From contig ONBA01000050.1 in NCBI GenBank assembly GCA_900315975.1, positions 1 through 10,251 of the forward strand: DNA of 10,251 nt, written 5' to 3'. Shown here piece by piece: positions 1-6,658 of the stretch. How positions within the stretch are numbered: the stretch's first letter is position 1; each line of letters starts with the position of its first letter. The notes below the pieces were generated by a model. The model ran no database searches, was not told the DNA's origin, and saw only the letters and a list, made by a program, of their open reading frames with translations. The translations under genes were made by a program, and so were the position numbers. Source of the stretch: an uncultured Ruminococcus sp. (GTDB taxonomy: Bacteria > Bacillota_A > Clostridia > Oscillospirales > Ruminococcaceae).

Positions 1-1
1 T

Positions 2-517
2 GAGGGGGCTATCTTGCAGGATATTAAGCGACAGATCGACTTTGTGATGAATGACAGTGAAGCAAGGGCAAAGTATCTTGCAAGGAAACGGGGCAATATT
101 GCCGAGAAATCTGCTGAGGACAGCAAGCGTAAGCGTGAGATCGAAAAGCGAATTGATGACCTCGGCAAGCTGATTCGCAAGGTCTATGAGGACAGAGTGC
201 TTGGCAACTTGCCTGACAAGACTTGCACTGAACTGCTTGCAGACTATCAGCAGGAGAAAGAAACCTTGCAGGCGGAGCTTGACGAACTGCTGAAACGCTC
301 GGAGACTATGGCTCAGGACGAAGCCGATGTGGACGAGTATATCCGCCGTTTGAAGTCCTATGCAGGTGTCGATACACTCACAAGACAAATGGCTATGGAT
401 CTGCTTGAATATGTGACCGTGGACAGATATGAGGGCGAGGGCAAGCCCAGAAGCATTCATATCTACTACAAACTGATCGACAAGCCCCTGCGTGATAAGA
501 ATAATGCCCTTGCATAA
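2..517 (+). CDS. Large serine recombinase, C-terminal fragment (5' end outside window)
   Basis: The frame is open from base 2 to a TAA at 515-517, and the gene must begin upstream of the window. The visible 171 residues are the distal part of a large serine site-specific recombinase; the catalytic resolvase domain and zinc ribbon are not in view. A long charged helical stretch (roughly residues 20-105 of the fragment, rich in E/K/R/D, with KRKREIEKRIDDL and QEKETLQAELDELLK) is the coiled-coil region of this family. It is followed by the tail RRLKSYAGVDTLTRQMAMDL then EYVTVDRYEG, as in the DUF4368-type ends of Tn4451/TnpX-like recombinases. Such enzymes excise and insert integrative elements and often sit at one element end. 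The gene faces the leader region and is closed off by a terminator at 541-567. The assignment is by recognition of the C-terminal pattern; which element it belongs to cannot be told from here. Confidence 0.8.
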   Translation, partial: EGAILQDIKRQIDFVMNDSEARAKYLARKRGNIAEKSAEDSKRKREIEKRIDDLGKLIRKVYEDRVLGNLPDKTCTELLADYQQEKETLQAELDELLKRSETMAQDEADVDEYIRRLKSYAGVDTLTRQMAMDLLEYVTVDRYEGEGKPRSIHIYYKLIDKPLRDKNNALA

Positions 518-540
518 GCGAGGGCAAAGACCGAAAAATA

Positions 541-567
541 GCCAATTTCAAAGTTGGCTTTTTATTT
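541..567 (+). terminator. Intrinsic terminator after the recombinase
   Basis: GCCAATT (541-547) pairs with AGTTGGC (552-558) in a 7-pair stem with one G-U pair and a TCAA loop, followed by TTTTTATTT (559-567). An A-rich stretch (533-540) lies just upstream, so it could also terminate minus-strand transcripts. It lies 23 bases after the recombinase stop. Confidence 0.75.
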
Positions 568-743
568 GAAGCAAGTGAGTGTCCATAAGTCACGGGTTCT
601 CCATTGCCAGCAGGCTTTAACTCATAGTCGGTTTTCTGTTCACCGAAAACTGCCGCCGCCCAAAATGGCAGAACGGAAATTCAGTGATAGCAAAGCAGCT
701 ATATTTCGGTATATAAGTACACAAACCTAATATGATATAAAAT
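568..743. other. Intergenic stretch with no convincing gene; possible element end
   Basis: No ORF here has a ribosome binding site and a recognisable product. A 21-codon plus-strand ORF (665-730, beginning MAERKFSDSKAA) has no Shine-Dalgarno sequence. A minus-strand frame runs through it into the terminator and the recombinase gene. Sequence between a large serine recombinase and the next unrelated operon is where an element end and attachment core would be expected, but no duplicated core can be identified without the other end. Confidence 0.4.
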
Positions 744-780
744 GCAAGCCCTGTTCATTCACGAAAACAGGGCTCGCTTT
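744..780 (+). terminator. Terminator-like hairpin in the intergenic region
   Basis: AGCCCTGTT (747-755) is perfectly complementary to AACAGGGCT (766-774). Two further outer pairs (744-745 with 776-777) follow across one mismatch. The tail CGCTTTGTTT is only moderately T-rich. It may insulate the downstream promoters from the recombinase side. Confidence 0.5.
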
Positions 781-847
781 GTTTACCTAAAGTATAAATA
801 TATCCAAAATCTCCTTAGCGCAAATTGTGCAAAAACTCAAAAAAGCA

Positions 848-876
848 TTGACTTTTCCGTGAATTTGTGCTATAAT
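848..876 (+). promoter_or_regulatory. Promoter P1, sigma-A type
   Basis: TTGACT at 848-853 and a perfect TATAAT at 871-876 are separated by exactly 17 bases. The expected start is near 883, giving a leader of about 290 bases before the ATG at 1174. Transcripts from P1 would contain the whole possible leader ORF, the GCAA tract and the hairpin at 1093-1138. Confidence 0.8.
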
Positions 877-888
877 AGCAATATCAGG

Positions 889-926
889 AAGATTTACTGG
901 GCGTAAATCGCTAAATGTAAAATCTT
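889..926 (+). promoter_or_regulatory. Alternative hairpins at the 5' end of the P1 transcript
   Basis: GATTTAC (891-897) pairs perfectly with GTAAATC (903-909) around a 5-base loop. The same left arm, extended to AAGATTTAC (889-897), can instead pair with GTAAAATCTT (917-926) with one bulged A. The two structures exclude each other. They begin about six bases after the predicted P1 start. This could be a 5' stabiliser or a switch, or chance in AT-rich sequence. Confidence 0.3.
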
Positions 927-959
927 TGTGAATTTTTGAAGGAAAGGGTTGACAAAGTT

Positions 960-1091
<132 letters not shown>

Positions 1092-1092
1092 T

Positions 1093-1140
1093 AGAAGCGT
1101 ACTCTATGGGATAACTATATCCCGTGGGGTGCGCTTTTGT
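1093..1140 (+). terminator. Leader hairpin resembling an attenuator/terminator
   Basis: Bases 1095-1113 pair with 1118-1136 without interruption: 19 pairs including four G-U, loop ACTA, with two weaker outer pairs (1093-1094 with 1137-1138). The tail CTTTTGTTATAT is T-rich but broken by a G. The four G-U pairs would be A-C mismatches in minus-strand RNA, so the element is built to fold in the plus-strand transcript. It sits downstream of both promoters and 21 bases before the Shine-Dalgarno of the gene at 1174, the position of a transcription attenuator. It could instead be the end of a short leader RNA or an mRNA-stabilising hairpin. Confidence 0.65.
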
Positions 1141-1173
1141 TATATATGAAATCTGATTAAGGAGGATCGAACT

Positions 1174-1983
1174 ATGAAAATACAATTCAGAAAAACGTCC
1201 GCAATGCTGTGTGCGATCACAGTCATGGCATCGTCCATGTCGTTCAGCGGCTTTGTGGCAAATGCAGGCGATGAACCTGTCACAAGCGACTACACCCTCA
1301 CCATTCCTGCAACGCTTGCAGTTGCAAACAGCGGCTGGAACGCCACCGACGGCATCTCGGCAACAGGTACGCTTGCAGAGGACAAGAAGCTCGTTGTTAC
1401 CGCAAGCTCTGACGATGAATTTGCGCTTGTGTCCGGCGAAAACAAGGTCAATTACAAACTGGCGGCAAGCGGCGACACGAACACGACCTATGCAAATGCA
1501 ACGGAGAAAACCTCTTGGGAGTTCACTGAGCTTTCAAGCACCGTTGCAAACCAGCCTATGGGTATCGTTGTAGAGGATTACAGCACCAAGCCTGCCGGAG
1601 ATTATTCTGATACCGTGACCTTTACGGCAAGTGTGGAGGCTGCTAATGTGTCATTATCTGATTTTAAGGAAAACGGAGCAGTTTTACAAGTCGCATTTAA
1701 GCAGACAGACAATAAGCCATTATCCGTAACATTAAAAAATGACAGTGGAACAGTCTCATGCACAGAATACAAGTTTAATGGTCGCAATGGTTCAATGAGT
1801 CAATTAACTGTATCTTTATCAGGCGATAAATTAACAATTTCTAAAGAAGGTAGTACTGGAAAAGCACAACTCGAGTTTGATCTGAACAATAGCACATACT
1901 CTATGGTTCAGATGGTTAGTGAAGTTACTGCCGTGAGTGTTAATGGCATTGATATCACCAGCAAGCTATCGGCAACAAACTGA
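1174..1983 (+). CDS. Secreted surface protein, composite of two compositionally distinct halves
   Basis: The 269-residue product has a signal peptide (KIQFRKTSAMLCAITVMASS...) with a likely cleavage after VANA at residue 31. AAGGAGG at 1159-1165 lies 8 bases before the ATG and fixes the start. Residues 38-155 form a beta-rich module starting YTLTIPATLAVANSGW and ending DTVTFTASVE, a pattern common in small secreted proteins of gut Clostridia and usually that protein's natural end. Residues about 157-269 are a different beta-rich segment of unknown function. Base composition changes sharply at the join near 1642: 37 of 60 bases are G or C at 1321-1380, but only 19 of 60 at 1681-1740 and 18 of 60 at 1801-1860. 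No sortase motif or membrane anchor is seen. It is the first gene behind the phase-variable leader. A surface or adhesin-like role is inferred from secretion and context only. Confidence 0.8.
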   Translation: MKIQFRKTSAMLCAITVMASSMSFSGFVANAGDEPVTSDYTLTIPATLAVANSGWNATDGISATGTLAEDKKLVVTASSDDEFALVSGENKVNYKLAASGDTNTTYANATEKTSWEFTELSSTVANQPMGIVVEDYSTKPAGDYSDTVTFTASVEAANVSLSDFKENGAVLQVAFKQTDNKPLSVTLKNDSGTVSCTEYKFNGRNGSMSQLTVSLSGDKLTISKEGSTGKAQLEFDLNNSTYSMVQMVSEVTAVSVNGIDITSKLSATN

Positions 1984-2023
1984 CAATTAAACGATGTGAT
2001 AATGGATGAAAGGTCGTGAGCCT

Positions 2024-2464
2024 ATGACCAGAAAACCGAATATCCTTGCGGCTTTTCTCGTAGCGGCACTCAGTGTAAGCCTGCTATGCGGCTGTAACGG
2101 CGGCAAGGACAGCTCGTCTGATACACAGCAAGCTGTCACCCAAAGCGCCCAAGCCGACAGCAGCAATATCCAGATCCCCGGCTTTGAAACCCTTGACTTC
2201 AAGGCGGACACGGAAAAGCAGTCCGTACCCTTTCACAATCCAAAGAACAACGCCTGCTATTTCCGCCTGACACTCACCCTTGACGGTGAGACACTATGGC
2301 AGAGCGGCGATATTGCTCCCGATGAAAAGGTCGGTGAGATCACGCTCTCCCACGCTCTTGACAAGGGCGAATATCAAGCAAAACTCAAATATGATTGTTT
2401 CACATTGCAGGATAAATCTCCCCTCAACGGCGCGGAGATCGACCTTGCGATAAACGTAAATTAA
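2024..2464 (+). CDS. Small lipoprotein, function unknown
   Basis: I chose the ATG at 2024 (146 residues) because AAAGG at 2009-2013 lies 10 bases upstream, and this start gives a normal signal peptide MTRKPNILAAFLVAAL. An in-frame ATG at 2006 would add six residues. The lipobox LCGC places the lipidated Cys at residue 24, followed by a Gly/Ser/Gln-rich tether. The folded part (from about IQIPGFETLDF) contains NACYFRLTLTLDGETLW, then IAPDEKVGEITLSHALDKGE, ending near KSPLNGAEIDLAINV. I recognise this as a small beta-sandwich-like domain recurrent in clostridial secreted proteins, but know of no assigned function. It is 40 bases after the preceding gene and 20 before the next, so co-transcription is likely. 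It is probably membrane-anchored on the outer face next to the other secreted products. Confidence 0.75.
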   Translation: MTRKPNILAAFLVAALSVSLLCGCNGGKDSSSDTQQAVTQSAQADSSNIQIPGFETLDFKADTEKQSVPFHNPKNNACYFRLTLTLDGETLWQSGDIAPDEKVGEITLSHALDKGEYQAKLKYDCFTLQDKSPLNGAEIDLAINVN

Positions 2465-2484
2465 CCGATAAATGAGGTGAAAAT

Positions 2485-5325
2485 ATGACATCTAAAAGAA
2501 TTATAAGCAGTGTGCTTGCATTGGCTATGACCACAAGTATGATGCCGACAAACCTGATGGCGGTCGCTGGTGATCCGCCGGCAACGGTTTCTATCAATCC
2601 CGGTACGGACGAAGCCAAGACCGGAACCGGCAGTATGAGAATTACGCTTAGCACAAAAGGAATTACAAAAGGAATCGCCACGAACCCTTCCGGTAAGAGC
2701 TATGATTTCACCGTTCCGACAGCCGCGGCTGTCGGCTCGAAAATCAAGCCTACGCTCACAACAGCGCTTGACACAGGCTACGAGATCAAGAAGATCACCG
2801 TCAAGGATGAAAACCAAAATGACGTGTCTGCCGCTGTACAGGCAGATGCCGAGGGCTTCATCATGCCGGACTACAATGTCACGGTAGATGTGGAGTTCGG
2901 CATGATCGACTACACGATCACCAAGAACACTGCGACAAACGGCACGGTCACGGTCAAGAACGGCGAGAACGAGGTAACAACGGCGCATTATGGCGATACG
3001 GTCACGCTGGTTGCCACACCCAATGACGGCTATGCGCTCAATCGCATTTGGTACAAGAAAAGCGGCGGACTCATGACTGAACTTGACGGCTCAGGCAATA
3101 CACGCACGTTCACCATGCCTGCCGACAATGTCACCGTATCTGCGGAGTTCAGAGAAAAAAAGAATACCGGTGTGACGCTCAACACAACAGGCACAGGCGG
3201 AACAGCTTCTCTGATGAAGAACGACTATAGCGAACTGAAATCGACCGATCAGGTCACGGAGGGCGATACGTTCATTCTGTGCGTCAACAAGGAGGACGAA
3301 TACTCCTATCGGACTTCGTCCAACGCCGGTGCCGTAAGCATGACGGAATTCACGGAGAACGAGTATCAGGCTTACATTGCGTATGCCAATGAAAACGGCA
3401 TTTCCATACCGATCAACACAGTCCTGTATCATGTCACAATGCCCTATGTAGCAAGCGGAGATCTGAATGTGAATGTCGATTTCGCAAAGGCACAGACTTT
3501 CACCATTCTGTATCAGCCCAGCACACAGCCCACGCCGGATGTGTGGTGCAAATTCAGCAAGACAGTGGACAGTCAGGAGAAAACGTTCACAGTCAAAATG
3601 GATCCTGATGCCAAAATGGGCAGTAACACGGTGTATGCCGTGAAGCTGTCAGCACCGTTCAATCCGGAAAAGGTTGCATTCGGCACTTCTGAGGAAGCTC
3701 TTGAAACAGCGGTTATGAGTGATGCTAAGGAGGATTGGGAAAATATCACAGGCGGTCAATACCTGATCGTCGGCGGCAACGCCAAAACCGCCATTGTGTC
3801 TTTCAATCACGACGACAGTTCTGAGTATCAGATCGTTATCTGCAAGACCGATGATAGCGGCAATGTGACCGAAGCAGGCAAGGTGACAACTCCTGCGGCT
3901 CCCACGAAAGAAGGCTATAATTTTGTCGCATGGAGAGGTTACGAGGGTATCGAGGAAGTGAATCACAGCGCCGATACTGAGATCAGCGTAAAAGAGAGTA
4001 TGGTATTCACCGCTGTATGGAAGCGCAATAATCCGAACATCAAGCTGAATCTGAACGGCGGAACAGGCGGCAGTAATGTCACCTCCGTGGCATACGGACA
4101 GGCGCTTACGATTTCGGATAACCCGACCAGAAATGGCTATGCATTCGACGGCTGGACAGTCGCTAAGACGGTCACGGAGGACGGCAAGCTCTTTGTCAAG
4201 GGCACGCCTTTCGATCTCAGCACAAATATCACAGCCGATCTGGAGCTGGACGCACAGTGGAAGCACGAGCATTCGTATTCCTGCTATCAGATCAGCCAGT
4301 TCCCATCGTTGGAAAAATACCAGAAGTACGAGTCTGCGGTTCATATTGCAGTTTGCGGCTGTGAAGATGTCGAGCTGGTGGCTCACGAATTCGACAGCAA
4401 CGGCAAGTGCGCCTGCGGTTATCAGATTCCTACATCAGATGACGCGGAACTGGAAGTTTCCTATGGTAAGATGGAGAGTGGCAATTACATCGCAAAAATG
4501 ACAGAATTACCGGAAAAGAAAAAGAAAAATCAGGAAGTTTCCGTGTCTGCACCGAGCAATTGGGGCTCTCTGACGTTCTCAAAGTGGCAGTATAGTACAG
4601 ATGGCGGAACTACATGGGAAGATGCAGGAGCCTACACGATGATGTCTTTTGCGATCCCCTGCAATATGAAAATGCGTGCAGTTTACGTCAATGCTACCAT
4701 GAAACCGGAAGTTAGTATGAGTGCAACAACATATGCAACAACAGCAGCGAACAGAGATGAACTCTACAATAGCATCCTGTACCAGATGAATTACAAGCTT
4801 CCGGACGGCTATACCTATGTGGATTCGGGTGTCAGAGCCGGCGACAATGCGGGTATCTCCTATTATGAACTGAAGGAGAAAAGAGCGTCGATGGATGGCG
4901 AAGCCAAGGCGATCACTTACGGTATTGCCGCAGCAATGTCCTTCCTTCAAGGCGAACTCACGACGTTTGATACCTCCGCATCTTGGCAGTATTATGCAAA
5001 ACGTGAGAACAATGTGCTGGACGAAAATGACATGGACGCAGCGAAACTCGGTGAATATATGTACCTGAGCAAGCCGATCAACATCAAGGATGAACCACTC
5101 TATTGGAATTATAAACCCAACACAAAGAGCCAGAGTGGCTCGATCAATGCACTGATACCGGTAGGATTTGCGCAGCGGAATAATGGCGACCACTATATCT
5201 ACGCTATCGCATGGCTGCGCTACAAGGATACAAATGGTAACATTCAGACGATCTACACTAACGCCCTTCCCACAACGCTGAACGAGATTGCTTCGTGCGG
5301 AACCGTCAGCAAGAACGGCAACTAA
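2485..5325 (+). CDS. Large secreted multidomain protein with InlB-like and bacterial repeats
   Basis: The 946-residue protein has a signal peptide (MTSKRIISSVLALAMTTSMM) probably cut after AVA at residue 28. GAGGTG at 2473-2478 supports the start. Modules in order: a beta repeat at about 52-138 and a second at 142-222, each ending with the MP-x-x-NVTV-x-V/A-EF signature of bacterial-repeat (Flg_new_2-like) domains; a divergent copy at 229-333; an unassigned region at 338-446; InlB-type (Listeria-Bacteroides) repeats at about 447-513 (EGYNFVAW...FTAVW) and 516-593 (LNLNGGTGGS...GYAFDGW); a His/Cys-rich segment at 594-646 (HEHSYSC, CGC, CACG); another repeat-like segment at 654-733; and a C-terminal domain at 740-946. 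No LPXTG motif, SLH domain or membrane anchor is visible, so wall attachment is unexplained. These repeats are typical of extracellular adhesins and scaffold proteins. The gene lies 20 bases after the lipoprotein and 15 before the next secreted protein. Confidence 0.85.
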   Translation: MTSKRIISSVLALAMTTSMMPTNLMAVAGDPPATVSINPGTDEAKTGTGSMRITLSTKGITKGIATNPSGKSYDFTVPTAAAVGSKIKPTLTTALDTGYEIKKITVKDENQNDVSAAVQADAEGFIMPDYNVTVDVEFGMIDYTITKNTATNGTVTVKNGENEVTTAHYGDTVTLVATPNDGYALNRIWYKKSGGLMTELDGSGNTRTFTMPADNVTVSAEFREKKNTGVTLNTTGTGGTASLMKNDYSELKSTDQVTEGDTFILCVNKEDEYSYRTSSNAGAVSMTEFTENEYQAYIAYANENGISIPINTVLYHVTMPYVASGDLNVNVDFAKAQTFTILYQPSTQPTPDVWCKFSKTVDSQEKTFTVKMDPDAKMGSNTVYAVKLSAPFNPEKVAFGTSEEALETAVMSDAKEDWENITGGQYLIVGGNAKTAIVSFNHDDSSEYQIVICKTDDSGNVTEAGKVTTPAAPTKEGYNFVAWRGYEGIEEVNHSADTEISVKESMVFTAVWKRNNPNIKLNLNGGTGGSNVTSVAYGQALTISDNPTRNGYAFDGWTVAKTVTEDGKLFVKGTPFDLSTNITADLELDAQWKHEHSYSCYQISQFPSLEKYQKYESAVHIAVCGCEDVELVAHEFDSNGKCACGYQIPTSDDAELEVSYGKMESGNYIAKMTELPEKKKKNQEVSVSAPSNWGSLTFSKWQYSTDGGTTWEDAGAYTMMSFAIPCNMKMRAVYVNATMKPEVSMSATTYATTAANRDELYNSILYQMNYKLPDGYTYVDSGVRAGDNAGISYYELKEKRASMDGEAKAITYGIAAAMSFLQGELTTFDTSASWQYYAKRENNVLDENDMDAAKLGEYMYLSKPINIKDEPLYWNYKPNTKSQSGSINALIPVGFAQRNNGDHYIYAIAWLRYKDTNGNIQTIYTNALPTTLNEIASCGTVSKNGN

Positions 5326-5340
5326 TAAGGGAGGTAAACC

Positions 5341-6441
5341 ATGAAAAAGATCACAAAACATTTTGCAGTACTGACTGCATTGATCACTGCGCTTGCGGTT
5401 TGCCCCATTACGGCATATGCGGAGAATACGAATTCCAATCAGCCCCAAATTGATGCAGACCTTGTCTTGGCTCCGGAAACCCGGCTTAATGTCTATGTAG
5501 ACGGCGAATGGTCTGCCAATCTCTCCGAAAGCTACGGCTTCGGAGATAAGGCAACCATTACCGCCCCTGCAAATAGCGGAAACAAAGTGTTTTCTCATTG
5601 GACGGCGAACGGTTCGATCATCAGCTACAACAGAACGCTGAGTCTGACAATGAACGCACACACCACGCTTTACGCAGTTTACGCAAGCACAGCACCTACG
5701 GCGCAGCCTGTTGCTGGTTTTACGTCTATTACACGAACAAACGAGGGCGATAAAATCTCATTTCAGGCGATTGCCGACAAAGATGCAACATCTGTGGGTA
5801 TCGTATATAGTACTTCGGCATCCGGTGATAGCTTAAAAATTGGCGGCTCCGGTGTTACGAACGAGGTTGCGGTAAAGCTCACCAACTCGACCACCGCATT
5901 GCCCAAAAGCATTTTAGATAATAATGGATGCTGGATGCTGCAAATCAAGCCGAACAGTGCGAGTACGGTCTATCACGCAAGAGCTTATGTAACCAAAAAC
6001 GGAACTACTACCTACGGCGATGTAAAGAACGTGAACCTGTCTGATCTGGAGAACGGTATCTCTTTGATTGCAAATTTGGGCGGATTTGAATCGGATATCG
6101 ACGATGCACTGAATGATCTGAACGGAGAGATCGAGGATACCAACGGAAAGTTGGCAGACGGAAAATACAAGCAGTCCGCTGTCAAGGACGGCAAGTATTA
6201 TGTCAGATATGTATTTGTAACGCCCAAGACCGAGATCGTAGGCAAGAGCAAGGCAACATTTACCGCACATCACAACGGCAAAAACTATACCTTTGAGACA
6301 AACAACTACTACACAGGCATGACTACAAACGGCATTTCCTATACGCCTAAATCTGGGGACAGTGTAATGTTTGTTGTAACGATTACAAGTAGTTCTGATA
6401 TTATCAGTTCTGACCTTACCTGCGATCTTGAATTTGAATAA
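5341..6441 (+). CDS. Secreted protein with bacterial-repeat module
   Basis: The 366-residue product has a signal peptide (MKKITKHFAVLTALITALAV) with a likely cleavage after AYA at residue 27. The Shine-Dalgarno GGGAGGT (5329-5335) lies 5 bases before the ATG. Residues 47-115 form one bacterial-repeat-like module (LNVYVDGEWSANLSES...FSHWTANG...LYAVYAS). Residues 122-233 look like a fibronectin-type or similar beta domain (VGIVYSTS, then STVYHARAYVTKNGTTTYGD). The segment at 234-275 is Asp/Asn-rich and probably helical (DIDDALNDLNGEIEDTNGK), and 280-366 is a second beta-rich domain of unknown type. The ARAYVTKNGTTTYGD strand pair resembles the end of the preceding 946-residue protein (AWLRYKDTNGNIQTIYTN), suggesting shared modules. 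No surface anchor is visible. It is 14 bases upstream of the small peptide gene. Confidence 0.8.
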   Translation: MKKITKHFAVLTALITALAVCPITAYAENTNSNQPQIDADLVLAPETRLNVYVDGEWSANLSESYGFGDKATITAPANSGNKVFSHWTANGSIISYNRTLSLTMNAHTTLYAVYASTAPTAQPVAGFTSITRTNEGDKISFQAIADKDATSVGIVYSTSASGDSLKIGGSGVTNEVAVKLTNSTTALPKSILDNNGCWMLQIKPNSASTVYHARAYVTKNGTTTYGDVKNVNLSDLENGISLIANLGGFESDIDDALNDLNGEIEDTNGKLADGKYKQSAVKDGKYYVRYVFVTPKTEIVGKSKATFTAHHNGKNYTFETNNYYTGMTTNGISYTPKSGDSVMFVVTITSSSDIISSDLTCDLEFE

Positions 6442-6455
6442 TGGAGGAACCTACC

Positions 6456-6590
6456 ATGAAAGAAAAATACGCAACTCCTGAAATGGAGATAATCGAATTT
6501 GACACCGAGGATGTTATCACAACCTCGCTGACGAACGGCGGAAATGTCCCCGATTACAACGAAAACGGTGGCGATATTAAGATTCCGTAA
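6456..6590 (+). CDS. 44-residue RiPP-like precursor peptide
   Basis: ATG at 6456 with a good TGGAGGA (6442-6448) starts a 44-residue peptide. Its first part, MKEKYATPEMEIIEFDTEDV followed by ITTS, matches the K-x-Y-x-x-P-x-x-E-I/V-I/V-x-F-x-T-E-D-V-I-T-T-S leader pattern that recurs in short peptides of gut Clostridia beside PqqD-like genes. The remainder, LTNGGNVPDYNENGGDIKIP, is Gly/Asn-rich and would be the core. It has no Cys and one Ser (residue 24), so lanthipeptide or sactipeptide chemistry is unlikely. There is no signal peptide. It ends an operon of four secreted proteins and is followed by a strong terminator, then by PqqD, kinase, nucleotidyltransferase, S26-peptidase-like and ABC-exporter genes that could handle it. 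The precursor role is inferred from leader pattern and context; the mature product is unknown. Confidence 0.65.
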   Translation: MKEKYATPEMEIIEFDTEDVITTSLTNGGNVPDYNENGGDIKIP

Positions 6591-6604
6591 AAGTGAAAAT
6601 CAGG

Positions 6605-6640
6605 AAAGTGGCGGCGGTTATCTCTGCCGCCACTTTTATA
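6605..6640 (+). terminator. Strong intrinsic terminator after the precursor peptide
   Basis: AAAGTGGCGGC (6605-6615) pairs perfectly with GCCGCCACTTT (6626-6636), 11 pairs around a 10-base loop, followed by TATA; the stem's own T run extends to 6637. It starts 15 bases after the peptide stop and ends just before the Shine-Dalgarno of the next gene. I see no clear promoter between it and the lipoprotein gene, so downstream genes probably depend on read-through or on a promoter I could not recognise. Confidence 0.8.
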
Positions 6641-6658
6641 GAAAGGAACCATTCCATT

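Noticed and set aside
393..660. Minus-strand frame over the recombinase end and terminator
   Set aside because: It overlaps the well-supported recombinase coding end and a terminator, with no recognisable domain.
665..730. 21-codon plus-strand ORF beginning MAERKFSDSKAA
   Set aside because: There is no Shine-Dalgarno sequence, it is very short, and it lies in a probable element end. The sequence looked familiar from other genomes, but that may reflect conserved DNA rather than a protein.
2006..2023. Six-codon upstream start of the first lipoprotein
   Set aside because: No good Shine-Dalgarno precedes it, whereas AAAGG is correctly placed for the ATG at 2024.
3649..4386. 245-codon minus-strand ORF
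   Set aside because: It is a shadow of the InlB-repeat protein with no domain or start signals.
4579..5661. 360-codon minus-strand ORF
   Set aside because: It is antisense to two clearly secreted proteins with ribosome binding sites and domains; its product is a Cys/Arg-rich shadow sequence.
6593..6658. GTG-initiated N-terminal extension of the lipoprotein
   Set aside because: It would encode the terminator hairpin and bury the lipoprotein signal sequence; the ATG at 6659 has a Shine-Dalgarno and gives a normal signal peptide.
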